The notes: a model not told the origin generated them from the letters alone. A stretch of 64,000 nucleotides of DNA from Reichenbachiella sp. (GCF_033344935.1 NZ_JAWPMM010000001.1:4642115-4706114); one strand, 5' to 3'. Numbered from the stretch's first letter, positions 37,739-45,538 are shown. A program made the numbers and translations.

Positions 37739-38176
37739 CTATTGAGGGTTAAATGCAATGCAGTATGATACATTTTCATCATCCTCGTTTATTGCGGAAT
37801 TGTATCGATTAATCTTTTGATCACATAACTCTTTTTCCTTCATCATTTGAGCAATTTCAATTTGTCTAGCATAAAATAGCATCGCAACACAATCGCTAAA
37901 TAAATTTTCTAAATCAAAATCGATTACTTCATCCTCTCCGTATTCTTTAATCAGAAGATCCTCATAGTTAAATGGAAACTGAGCCGAATAATCCTGATTA
38001 GATTTTAGGAGTAATACTAATTCGTCTATTGACCTTTGTTTTGCGAACACCTTCCATGTGTCTAATAAAAAGCCTTCAAGAAAAATCTTCATTGAACTTG
38101 GCAAAATCTCGCCAAATTCATATTCAAAAGTCTCATAGAGTTTAGAAAAATCGATGTACTTTTTAAGACTTTCCAT
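37739..38176 (-). CDS. Uncharacterised 145-residue protein, AT-rich block
   Basis: A mostly helical, acidic protein starting MESLKKYIDFSKL, with a run of Asp/Glu residues around the centre (EYGEDEVIDFDLENLFSD). It has no signal peptide or enzymatic motif. It lies between two other unrecognised genes with short spacers. It could be a small adapter or immunity-like protein, but this is a guess. Confidence 0.55.
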   Translation of the reverse strand: MESLKKYIDFSKLYETFEYEFGEILPSSMKIFLEGFLLDTWKVFAKQRSIDELVLLLKSNQDYSAQFPFNYEDLLIKEYGEDEVIDFDLENLFSDCVAMLFYARQIEIAQMMKEKELCDQKINRYNSAINEDDENVSYCIAFNPQ

Positions 38177-38185
38177 GGGTTTATG

Positions 38186-38545
38186 TTATTTAGATCTTGG
38201 ATCAATTTGTAGCTTTGCTAGCCTTTTAATTTTATCAAAGTACCTATCCCATTCAGAATTTCTAGTGGCAGGATTAGTTCGGTCATTATAAAACCAAATA
38301 GTACAAATCTTACCTTCTTCATCAAGATTTTTCTGGCAACCTTCACTCAGCTTTTCTAAAAAACTTTTGGTAAGCCCCTTATATCTCGTATAAACAGGAA
38401 GAGTAGTTTTTTCTTTTTCATATTCAACAGAAAGGTCATTAATGCCAACTGGACGGTACTCTCTGTTGAATGCCATCATTTTACCTTCTTGATCAATATG
38501 AATGCCATATGGAAGGTTAATTCTAAAAAAATCTGTTAATGCCAT
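38186..38545 (-). CDS. Small conserved-looking protein (119 residues)
   Basis: The start MALTDFFRINLPYGI and the segment MAFNREYRPVGIND are well ordered, with many aromatic residues and a YNDRTNP segment in the C-terminal half. The pattern looks conserved in Bacteroidota, but I cannot name the family. No membrane or signal features. It is the first gene of the three-gene unit running to 37306. Confidence 0.6.
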   Translation of the reverse strand: MALTDFFRINLPYGIHIDQEGKMMAFNREYRPVGINDLSVEYEKEKTTLPVYTRYKGLTKSFLEKLSEGCQKNLDEEGKICTIWFYNDRTNPATRNSEWDRYFDKIKRLAKLQIDPRSK

Positions 38546-38653
38546 ATTTAGTTTTATTGGTGATAATAAGAATTGGTGAATCTTTATATCTTGTATTGAC
38601 GTTAATTATTTTGAAGTTAAAATAATTAAAATAACAATAATAAAATACACATT

Positions 38654-38785
38654 ATGGGAATTAAACCAGGTCCAAAAAGAACCGCCAAATCTACTGGGAA
38701 GCCAGATAGACGACAACGAGATAATAAAGATACCCCAGGAAATACGCCATCACTGAAACCTCATAAGCATAAGAAACGAGATTAA
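38654..38785 (+). CDS. Very small basic protein (43 residues)
   Basis: ATG 38654 to TAA 38785 encodes a Lys/Arg/Pro-rich 43-residue peptide (MGIKPGPKRTAKSTGK to HKHKKRD) without a membrane helix. The intergenic DNA upstream is very AT-rich. It is divergent to the gene at 38545. Composition suggests a small nucleic-acid-binding or unstructured protein. The call rests on an ordered start and codon use only. Confidence 0.35.
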   Translation: MGIKPGPKRTAKSTGKPDRRQRDNKDTPGNTPSLKPHKHKKRD

Positions 38786-38942
38786 AGGTATTGAGTTCGT
38801 CGAATTGAACCTAACTGTTCGTAATAGAATGTCCTTCTACTTATAGTTAAGTATCTTACAATAAGAATATATTAGTAATGAATCTGAATTTTTTCGACCC
38901 AGAATTCAAACAACTACAGCTTTTTTACAAGAGTTGAGTGGT

Positions 38943-39176
38943 TCAGCCTAATTCAGAACAAACTAATTTCATTAATTCCATTGGCTCTACATTGAGTTCG
39001 TCGGCCAACTTGATAAAAGTAGTTAGTGTTGGTTGCTTATGCCCATTTTCAAGGCGAGATATGTGGGTCGAATGAGACTTTATTGCATGTGCAAGGGCTT
39101 CTTGAGAAATGCCCTTTTCCTCCCTCAAAGACTTCAGGACTAATCCAAATTTCCTTATGATCTGCTTGTCATTCAT
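38943..39176 (-). CDS. XRE-family HTH regulator
   Basis: The likely start is ATG 39176 (MNDKQ), giving 77 residues; the longer frame to 39230 adds a non-conserved leader. The helix-turn-helix is clear: ISQEALAHAIKSHSTHISRLENGHKQPTLTTFIKLADELNV. Such small XRE proteins control mobile elements and toxin or defence loci. It is divergent to the gene at 39286, and the gap of about 110 bp probably holds a shared operator. Confidence 0.85.
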   Translation of the reverse strand: MNDKQIIRKFGLVLKSLREEKGISQEALAHAIKSHSTHISRLENGHKQPTLTTFIKLADELNVEPMELMKLVCSELG

Positions 39177-39285
39177 TTCAACAAGCAAATTCAAAATTCT
39201 TACAGCCTCACACCATAGCCTAAAGGGCAAGATGTAATATAGTTTTTATATATTGGCGGCCAATTGAAGCTGAACCGTGTTATAT

Positions 39286-39501
39286 ATGAAATTAGAACAG
39301 TTTATTAGAGAAAGAATTGAGCCAAAGAATGGCAAGTATAAAACAGTCAATGTTGATGAAGATCTACACCTATTCCTTAAAAGGACTGCCAATCATTACA
39401 ACATAGCCATGTCAGATTTGATATTCAATATTTTGATCAATTGGATGAAATCTTATCAATCTGAAATTAAAAACGATATGCAAGAGCAATTCGGTGAATA
39501 A
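39286..39501 (+). CDS. Small RHH-like protein
   Basis: I prefer ATG 39286 (MKLEQF) over 39277. The 71-residue protein has a TVNVDEDLHLFLKRTANHYNIAMSDLIFNILINWM-like strand-helix-helix shape, as in ribbon-helix-helix DNA-binding or mobile-element accessory proteins. It is the first gene of a plus-strand unit with 39516 and 39769. DNA binding is an inference from shape. Confidence 0.5.
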   Translation: MKLEQFIRERIEPKNGKYKTVNVDEDLHLFLKRTANHYNIAMSDLIFNILINWMKSYQSEIKNDMQEQFGE

Positions 39502-39515
39502 CGCGTCTAATTAGT

Positions 39516-39767
39516 ATGCAGAATAAAAATGATTTGAGGCCAGTACTTGTACTCCACAAAGGAAAAAGCCTCAAAGGATTCTTTCATCGTTTTGTTTACA
39601 AATTAGCCAACTATCACAGTGAGACACATGTATTAGTCGAACTTGAAGATGGAAAACTCAGATATTTCGACCCTTTTTATGTGCAATTTTCAGATCGAAA
39701 GAAGAACCCTGATAAATCAAGTGACAAAAACTTAAAACCGAAAAATAAGAAAGTAGAAACTTCCTAA
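39516..39767 (+). CDS. Small uncharacterised protein (83 residues)
   Basis: Middle part with a compact fold-like sequence (GKSLKGFFHRFVYKL, then VLVELEDGKLRYFDPFYVQF), followed by a Lys/Asp-rich tail likely unstructured. It lies 14 bp after the RHH-like gene and 1 bp before the metallophosphoesterase, so it belongs to the same operon. I recognise no family. Confidence 0.5.
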   Translation: MQNKNDLRPVLVLHKGKSLKGFFHRFVYKLANYHSETHVLVELEDGKLRYFDPFYVQFSDRKKNPDKSSDKNLKPKNKKVETS

Positions 39768-39768
39768 T

Positions 39769-40533
39769 ATGAAATTTCAATATGCATCTGATCTCCATGT
39801 CGAATTTGACGAGAACTTTCAATTTCTAATGCAGAATAAGCTCAAACCTGTAGCTCCCTATCTTATCTTGGCTGGAGACATTGACATTATTTCAAACGGG
39901 AAGGTCACACGTCCAGATTTTTTTCAGTATCTATCAGACCATTGGCAAGAAGTATATATCATACCTGGCAATCATGAATTTTATGACAAAGGAAATGTAG
40001 CCTCTTCATACAATTTGGAATTGACAATTCATCCAAATGTTAGATACCTCAATCATCAAGTAATTACTATCGAAGCTGTAGATCTTATTTTCACAACTCT
40101 TTGGTCAAGGATAAATACCTCATTAATCAAAAGTATGATTGCTGATTTCCGTAAATGTAAGTACGGAGAGGGCCAGTTTAAATACAAGCAACATGATGAA
40201 TTGCATGTGAAGGCTGTTAGGTGGCTTAGTCAAGTGCTATGTCTCGAGAAAGAACGTCCTCGTATAGTGGTATCACATTTTGTTCCTTGCCAATTGGCAA
40301 ATGGGTATCCTCAACATACAGGTGATTACAAACAGGTCATCATGAATAGATATTTTGTGGCTAATTTGGAGAACCGAATCAGAGACTGGGATATTGACTA
40401 TTGGATCTACGGCCATAACCATTGGGATAAAGATATTGATGCTCTTGATGTTAAATTCAAGTCAAATCAACTTGGTTATGTCTTTTCCATGGAGCACAAG
40501 GAATTTGATTTTGAGAAAGTAATCGAAGTATAA
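39769..40533 (+). CDS. Calcineurin-like metallophosphoesterase
   Basis: The 254-residue protein has the full set of motifs of the calcineurin-like fold: SDLHVEF at the start (Asp, His), LAGDID (Asp), PGNHEFYD (Asn, His), VSHFVPC (His) and YGHNH (His). It should hydrolyse phosphate esters, possibly nucleotides or nucleic acid ends. It ends a three-gene plus-strand unit preceded by an XRE regulator. Such modules are common in accessory regions, and a defence role is possible but not shown. Confidence 0.85.
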   Translation: MKFQYASDLHVEFDENFQFLMQNKLKPVAPYLILAGDIDIISNGKVTRPDFFQYLSDHWQEVYIIPGNHEFYDKGNVASSYNLELTIHPNVRYLNHQVITIEAVDLIFTTLWSRINTSLIKSMIADFRKCKYGEGQFKYKQHDELHVKAVRWLSQVLCLEKERPRIVVSHFVPCQLANGYPQHTGDYKQVIMNRYFVANLENRIRDWDIDYWIYGHNHWDKDIDALDVKFKSNQLGYVFSMEHKEFDFEKVIEV

Positions 40534-40611
40534 GATTTAATTTATCAATCATTTTTGACGTAACAATCAATACTTATAGGAATACTATTGAATTAATCCA
40601 TATTTAAAAAC

Positions 40612-41052
40612 TCAATGTTTTATCTCTTTCCCTAGCCAAACAGCATACTTCTTCCACTGTAAATAAAAAACGATCCATTCTGATATCCATGGTATCATTT
40701 TGACTAGAGGAATTTTTTGAATCAAAGCTTGATCAACTTTAGGATGATAAAGGCAAAGCGAATGATCCGAATACAAGTGTATATCTCTGTGATACTTAAT
40801 CGGCGGATCCTTAATAAAAATTCTGTCATACCTATACTTATTGAATGGTGAATACATGAGTATAATGGTATAGTTTTTGCCATTAATATTTAATAAACCA
40901 GACCCGTATAGGGTCTTATTTTTTGAGTTCAAATTCAGGCTTAACCAATCAAAATGAGACTCCACTAACATCTTCTGAAGAGTAAGAAAGATATGCCAGT
41001 TCTCTTGGTGTTTGTTTCTAATACTTTCCTCCAAAACTGTGATGTGGTTCAT
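40612..41052 (-). CDS. CBASS E2-like protein (E2-type ubiquitin-conjugating fold)
   Basis: The preferred start is ATG 41052 (MNHITV); the frame can be extended to 41091. About 146 residues with a compact core and the ending HSLCLYHPK, followed by IPWISEWIVFYLQWKK and WLGKEI, matches the bacterial E2 of short type-II CBASS. The Cys in SLCLYHP is the presumed catalytic residue. It overlaps the CD-NTase gene by about 35 bp, so it is translationally coupled. No E1/JAB protein is encoded nearby, which fits the short, E2-only CBASS. Confidence 0.8.
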   Translation of the reverse strand: MNHITVLEESIRNKHQENWHIFLTLQKMLVESHFDWLSLNLNSKNKTLYGSGLLNINGKNYTIILMYSPFNKYRYDRIFIKDPPIKYHRDIHLYSDHSLCLYHPKVDQALIQKIPLVKMIPWISEWIVFYLQWKKYAVWLGKEIKH

Positions 41053-42190
41053 TTTTAATCCCATGTGTTTGGTTAATACGACCCTTAGCATCTGTAAAAG
41101 CCGCTCCTCCAGCTATTAAACTGCTAGATTTAGTTAGAGCGTCTCCTGTACTTTTTGAAAAGCAAACCATCTGCTCAGTTAATGATTTTTTATATATACC
41201 CTCCCCAAATAACTCGATATAGTCATTTTTGCTAAAGTCAAATGTCTCTTTGAGCTTTTGCCATTTTTTTTGAAAATCCGACATGAAGTTGTAAAAACTT
41301 TCATAATGCTTATCAGTCCAAGAATCCGTAAAATCTTCATCCAGATTCACGGGGTTATGAACTTTGAATTTGTATCCACTTTTGATAGCATCATCATAGC
41401 CATTTCTAATCCTTGAAACGATTTGATCAATTGACTCAAAAATAGAATTCTCCCCATCATAAAATTGAGCTGCCAAGGTGGTAATAACAATACTTGAAAC
41501 CCTATGATCCCGATTCTTGAAGTAAATATCTCGATATCTTTTCATCAATTGTACAGCTCTTTGAAGAGGTGTCTTTTCGTAAAGTTCCTCTGGAAGAGGT
41601 TCGGTTTCAACTTGGGCCTTTATCAATACGTCTGAGTACCTACTGAGTAGAGATTCTTGTGCAGAATTTGCAATATCTAAAAACCATTTAGCAAATCCTT
41701 TGGGGTTTCCGGAAGACCAGTTCGTAAGTACCTTCTCTGGAATTTTTATCAACTCCTTTTCAATGGCATCAGGCATACAGGCAGGCAAAATATCCATATG
41801 GAAATCTCCCTTATAATTCAAACGAACACATCTTATCTTTTTTTCCATAATTTCACCATATCCACCTTTTTCCAATGCTTTGACTAAGGCATTGTATATC
41901 TCTTGTGGTGAATGATTATAAAATGGATCATATATATGGAGTACAGTATCCAGATCAAAATCTTCATCATTGATTGGCTTTACTGTTGTCTCAATCCGCT
42001 TGGAACCTTGAGCATAAATTTCTATGACTAATCCATCAAAAAAATCCTCATCCTTTTTTAGAACTTCGGAAACAGCATTGTACGCTGATTCCATTTTTTC
42101 GATTCTAGTTTTGTTCAGTTGCAACTCTTGCGCTATCCTGGCCAAAAGTTCTTCACGCTGTAATACGTAATCGTTAAATATGTCTATCAT
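41018..42190 (-). CDS. CBASS nucleotidyltransferase (CD-NTase)
   Basis: 390 residues. The catalytic head has the GS motif at 62-63 (AQGSKR), the Asp79-x-Asp81 pair (EDFDLD) and the third acidic residue Asp133 (DFHMD). The rest is the helical spine of a cGAS/DncV-like enzyme. The C-terminus ends HSFGGKY, possibly the site that the E2 acts on. It makes a cyclic oligonucleotide on phage infection. It sits between the Sa_NUDIX-like gene (3 bp upstream) and the E2-like gene (overlap), typical of CBASS. Confidence 0.9.
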   Translation of the reverse strand: MIDIFNDYVLQREELLARIAQELQLNKTRIEKMESAYNAVSEVLKKDEDFFDGLVIEIYAQGSKRIETTVKPINDEDFDLDTVLHIYDPFYNHSPQEIYNALVKALEKGGYGEIMEKKIRCVRLNYKGDFHMDILPACMPDAIEKELIKIPEKVLTNWSSGNPKGFAKWFLDIANSAQESLLSRYSDVLIKAQVETEPLPEELYEKTPLQRAVQLMKRYRDIYFKNRDHRVSSIVITTLAAQFYDGENSIFESIDQIVSRIRNGYDDAIKSGYKFKVHNPVNLDEDFTDSWTDKHYESFYNFMSDFQKKWQKLKETFDFSKNDYIELFGEGIYKKSLTEQMVCFSKSTGDALTKSSSLIAGGAAFTDAKGRINQTHGIKNEPHHSFGGKY

Positions 42191-42193
42191 TAT

Positions 42194-42958
42194 TTAAAAG
42201 CTTTGATTTATTAAAAGTTTAGAATGCTGCCCTATGCGAGCCTTTTGCTTATTACCCTGCATAAAACGCAACTGCTCTATATCATCGCAGCTAACAATAG
42301 CATACCCTTTGGCCAAGTCACTACCCTGTCTAGCTAATTTGACTAATGCTTCCTTTTGTTTTTCATTCGGAATTATTTCAAAAATGTCATAGGTTAAAAT
42401 CTCATAACAGGTGAAATAATCACTCCATTGCAAACTCTTTGAGAATCTTCGGATATGTCTTGCATCAAAATCACGAAACACTACCCCATCCAAAATGCCC
42501 GTATCTATTAGCTCCTCATTAAATTCTCTCCCCACGTCATTTTCCCTTTCATTTCCTTCGGCAAACCAATTTAATACGTCAATTGCATACTTCCCTTTTA
42601 CAATAAACCGCAGATCTCGGGAGCTCTTTTCGTCAACGTCTAACCCATTTTTTGAATTATCAGGTCTGTATCCCCATTTGTTAAAAAGGCTTTCATCACC
42701 AAAGCGTTTATATGCTCCTCCGACAGGCTGCAGCTGATTTGCAATTCTTCGATTAAGAACAAGTAAATACCTATTAGTTCCAGGTATCTGTATTTTATAA
42801 AGTCCACTTAGAGAAAAGCGAATATCCTGATTTTTATACTTCCCCCATTTTGTTTGGAAAAACAGACTCAAATGATTTCGGTTTTCCCAAGCAACTGCTG
42901 CTCCCTTAGAAATTATGGGCTTCAGTAATGACATTAATGCAATAGAACTCATGGTCAT
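42194..42958 (-). CDS. Sa_NUDIX-like protein (SMODS-associated NUDIX domain)
   Basis: A 254-residue protein with a hydrophobic N-terminus (about 4-24), a QLQPVGGAYKRFG loop at 75-87 and a Nudix-like REFNEEL box at 144-150 in a long, modified Nudix fold. This matches SMODS-associated NUDIX proteins that accompany CD-NTases. The usual Nudix catalytic box is partly changed, so it may be a sensor or effector rather than a hydrolase. It is 2 bp downstream of the LRAT-like gene and 3 bp upstream of the CD-NTase gene. Confidence 0.8.
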   Translation of the reverse strand: MTMSSIALMSLLKPIISKGAAVAWENRNHLSLFFQTKWGKYKNQDIRFSLSGLYKIQIPGTNRYLLVLNRRIANQLQPVGGAYKRFGDESLFNKWGYRPDNSKNGLDVDEKSSRDLRFIVKGKYAIDVLNWFAEGNERENDVGREFNEELIDTGILDGVVFRDFDARHIRRFSKSLQWSDYFTCYEILTYDIFEIIPNEKQKEALVKLARQGSDLAKGYAIVSCDDIEQLRFMQGNKQKARIGQHSKLLINQSF

Positions 42959-42960
42959 GC

Positions 42961-43353
42961 TTACCTTAATTTACTTAATCCCCAAATAGCCGCAGAGAAC
43001 AAAATCAAGGTCCCAGCAGCAGCGACTTGATTACTTTTTATTTCAGTACCCCAAGCTGCATTCACAAAGTGTTCACAGTTAAATTTTGTCAAGTGATAAT
43101 CTTGACCTATCATAAAATTAGCCCTTCTTACTACTTGACTTCTTTCGTAAGAATTACCTTTAAATCGTACAATTCTATCTAGCTCTCTTCCGTTCAAAAA
43201 AGATTCTAAGCTAACCACTCGAACTCCTCTTTCTGGATGGTTATCAATTACATTTCCGTTTCCTATATACAGTCCAAAATGGTCTATAATGCCAAATGCA
43301 CTTTTATTCCTTATAGGTACATCACCAGCTTTTAATAAGTAATTATCTCTCAT
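42961..43353 (-). CDS. LRAT/H-Rev-like domain protein with C-terminal membrane anchor
   Basis: The preferred start is ATG 43353 (MRDNYLL); the frame extends to 43395, overlapping the small gene. Counted from the longer start, the domain carries the catalytic set of LRAT-like (NlpC/P60 superfamily) proteins: His39 in DHFGLYIG, a His52 segment, and Cys107 in FNCEHF. A membrane helix (about 124-140) ends the protein. LRAT-like enzymes transfer or hydrolyse acyl chains on lipids or proteins. Its membrane tail and place in a CBASS operon suggest a lipid-targeting effector or accessory. I know of no described CBASS with this domain. Confidence 0.75.
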   Translation of the reverse strand: MRDNYLLKAGDVPIRNKSAFGIIDHFGLYIGNGNVIDNHPERGVRVVSLESFLNGRELDRIVRFKGNSYERSQVVRRANFMIGQDYHLTKFNCEHFVNAAWGTEIKSNQVAAAGTLILFSAAIWGLSKLR

Positions 43354-43379
43354 ATTTTTCACTTTTCTTTTCGCACTCC

Positions 43380-43532
43380 TTAAAATGGCGTACAATCTTT
43401 TTTTCCGTCCATAAAATGACCATTATACGAATCTCTTTTAGTCCACTGTCCTGTTTTTGGATTCAAGGTTTGAGACCTCCCTTTCACTTGCCCCTTTCTT
43501 GCATTATCACCGTAAGGTTTATTTATTGCCAT
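43380..43532 (-). CDS. Small 50-residue protein leading the CBASS operon
   Basis: ATG 43532 to TAA 43380 encodes a basic 50-residue protein beginning MAINKPYGDNARKG, with NPKTGQW and FMDGKKD segments. It resembles a family of small conserved bacterial proteins with a PYGDN...VKGRSQ lead that I cannot name. The stop overlaps the longer LRAT-like frame, and the coding strand is the same, so it is the first gene of the operon. Confidence 0.65.
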   Translation of the reverse strand: MAINKPYGDNARKGQVKGRSQTLNPKTGQWTKRDSYNGHFMDGKKDCTPF

Positions 43533-43638
43533 TTTTTTATACGTTTTATTATATTACAAGTTCACCTTCACCCAACAACCTAATTGGAGCAAAAGCAATC
43601 AAGAATAATACAAATAAGAGTTACTAACGCTTTGACGT

Positions 43639-44289
43639 ATGGAAGTTAGAAGAGGACGTAACTTTGAAAAAAAGCTCACTTCAGAAGTAATAAAGTGTTT
43701 CCAAGAATCTCAATGTGAGAAAAAAAAGGACTCCTTTTTTGAACTCGTTTATCGATTCAGAGAAGAATTACTCAAGTATTGTGAAATGAGATGCAGAAGA
43801 TTTAATCAACCTTTGGAAGTGGCAGAACAAATAGCTGAAGCTACCTTTGAAAAATACGCAATTTCTGCAAAGTTCGATTTTGAAAAATCAAAATGCACTT
43901 CTGTGGATGATGCATTTATTCTATATCTTGTATCCATTGCGCGTAATCTGCTAACAGACCATTATAGAAAGGTTAAAAAGATTAATGCAGGTTTAGCATA
44001 CACTGGAACAGAAAGTATTGTCTCATTTTTACCTAAATGCCCAGAAAACTTATCTATTGAAGATCAGCTTAAATACAATGTTCTTTTATCTCTGTCTCAC
44101 AAACATCGGGTGATTTACCTAACATACAAATTGCATGAAAAAGTGGGATGCAACCTTCCAAAATTTTTACTAGAAGAATTGCGAGAATATCTCAACTTAA
44201 GTCAAACTTCAATCCGTGTTTATAAAAAGGAAGCCAACGATAAAATTTCAGCCGCTTTAGATGCACTTAATTTTCAAGGTAATGAATAA
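43639..44289 (+). CDS. ECF-type sigma factor
   Basis: The 216-residue protein has a sigma-2 like region (about 25-110, SIARNLLTDHYRKVKK as the -10 recognition helix) and a C-terminal HTH (about 180-215, LNLSQTSIRVYKKEAND). No anti-sigma factor is evident. The next gene starts 8 bp inside its end, so the two are translationally coupled. It is divergent from the CBASS operon across a 106-bp gap and may regulate it. Confidence 0.8.
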   Translation: MEVRRGRNFEKKLTSEVIKCFQESQCEKKKDSFFELVYRFREELLKYCEMRCRRFNQPLEVAEQIAEATFEKYAISAKFDFEKSKCTSVDDAFILYLVSIARNLLTDHYRKVKKINAGLAYTGTESIVSFLPKCPENLSIEDQLKYNVLLSLSHKHRVIYLTYKLHEKVGCNLPKFLLEELREYLNLSQTSIRVYKKEANDKISAALDALNFQGNE

Positions 44290-45010
44290 CAGCATGGAAG
44301 ACATATTGAATTCATTGGGGTTTGGATCACCTTCAACAGAGAAGGAGCTAAGCAATTTTCGAAAATTCTATAGTGACTATGAATTCAAATCAAATCCGAA
44401 CTGTATTGATCCAGAAAAGATTTGGGAATCTATACATGCTCCGAAAATTACGGGAAAAGATTATCATAAAAGAACAGTTTTAGCTGCTGAAATTGTGTTT
44501 CAATTACATGAAGAATGGTCTCTCGGTCATCTAAAGCTTCAAAAGCTTATCTATTTATGTCAAAATTCTATTGGAATGGCTCTCCACACGCAATTTTTGA
44601 AGCAAGCAATGGGGCCCTATGATCCAAAATTGATGAGGTCAATAGATTCCCAATTTCTAAAGAACAAGTGGTTCAATTTTAACAAATACTCTAAGCAAAA
44701 ATATTTACCTCTCGAGAATGTTGGAGGTCACAAGGAATGGTATGAACGCTATTTTTCGGATGAACTGGAAGACATCCAAATGCTTATTGATCTTTTTAGA
44801 AAAATGAAAACATATCAGATTGAATTAATTGCAACCTTATACGATTGCTGGAAGGAAACATTAAAAGAAAAACACCAGTTTGATTCTGAAACTATAATAT
44901 CAAAATTCTATGCATGGTCTGAGGAAAAACAAAAATTTACCGCCGATCAAATAAACAACGCTATCAATTGGATGAGGGATAATAGAATTTATCCGATTAC
45001 GGATAACTAA
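44282..45010 (+). CDS. Panacea/DUF4065-like protein coupled to the sigma factor
   Basis: The start at 44282 overlaps the sigma factor stop by 8 bp. The protein (about 242 residues) has a Panacea-like core, LGHLKLQKLIYLCQ followed by AMGPYDPKLMRSIDSQF and KNKWF, and a C-terminal helical part. Panacea domains are antitoxin or protease-adapter-like and occur in phage-defence and TA modules. The coupling to a sigma factor suggests an anti-sigma or sensory role, which is an inference. Confidence 0.6.
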   Translation: MNNSMEDILNSLGFGSPSTEKELSNFRKFYSDYEFKSNPNCIDPEKIWESIHAPKITGKDYHKRTVLAAEIVFQLHEEWSLGHLKLQKLIYLCQNSIGMALHTQFLKQAMGPYDPKLMRSIDSQFLKNKWFNFNKYSKQKYLPLENVGGHKEWYERYFSDELEDIQMLIDLFRKMKTYQIELIATLYDCWKETLKEKHQFDSETIISKFYAWSEEKQKFTADQINNAINWMRDNRIYPITDN

Positions 45011-45076
45011 ATTAAGTTTAAGATTATGTTTGCAAAAAATCGAATACAACTTTGACTAGAGCAACCTCCAACTATA

Positions 45077-45457
45077 ATGAAACAAATCATCAACTCACCA
45101 AAAGCACCTTCACCAATAGGCCCATATTCTCAAGCCGTCAAAGCTGGCTCAACACTGTATATATCTGGCCAAATTCCAATTAACCAGGCAAGTGGCAATT
45201 TAGTATCGGGATCAATAGAAGAAGAAACGAAACAAGTAATGAAAAATCTGTCTTACATCTTGGAAGAGGCAGGTCTTACATTTAATGACGTACTAAAGTG
45301 TTCAATTTTTGTATCCGATATGGGCACTTTCGCTCAAGTGAATTCTGTGTATGGTGAATATTTTGAAGATAACCCTCCTGCTAGAGAAACAGTCGAAGTT
45401 AGTGGTTTACCGAAGGGAGTGAATGTAGAGATTAGTTGCATAGCACTTTATTCGTGA
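45077..45457 (+). CDS. ridA: RidA-family imine/enamine deaminase, element-borne copy
   Basis: The 126-residue protein is a full RidA (Rid/YjgF) with the PIGPYSQAV lead, SGQI, and the conserved Arg in NPPARETVEV. RidA hydrolyses reactive enamines/imines made by PLP enzymes. It is roughly two-thirds identical by eye to the RidA at 53451, but its codons are much more AT-rich, like the transposon genes and unlike the chromosomal flank. It ends 81 bp before tnsA on the same strand. It may be cotranscribed with the transposition genes. Confidence 0.85.
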   Translation: MKQIINSPKAPSPIGPYSQAVKAGSTLYISGQIPINQASGNLVSGSIEEETKQVMKNLSYILEEAGLTFNDVLKCSIFVSDMGTFAQVNSVYGEYFEDNPPARETVEVSGLPKGVNVEISCIALYS

Positions 45458-45512
45458 CTATATCCAATTTCTCTTTTATTCATTTTCAATTTTTGATATA
45501 TTGAATCCAGTA

Positions 45513-45521
45513 AGCACAATA
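45513..45521 (+). promoter_or_regulatory. TnsB-site-like 9-mer upstream of tnsA
   Basis: TAAGCACAA occurs 18 bp before tnsA and equals the start of the second end repeat at 53408. It may be a TnsB autoregulatory site. In an AT-rich context a 9-base match can arise by chance. Confidence 0.2.
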
Positions 45522-45538
45522 AATCAAACCAGCAATAT

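Noticed and set aside
38562..38582. TGATAATAAGAATTGGTGAA as a possible left transposon end
   Set aside because: Only the first nine bases match the inward-read terminus. There is no second site nearby and no TGATC target duplication before it, so it is most likely chance in AT-rich DNA.
45005..45040. AAATTAAGTTT...GTTTGCAA upstream of the first ridA as a transposon end
   Set aside because: It partly resembles the middle end repeat but is degenerate, has no GCACAA core and stands alone.
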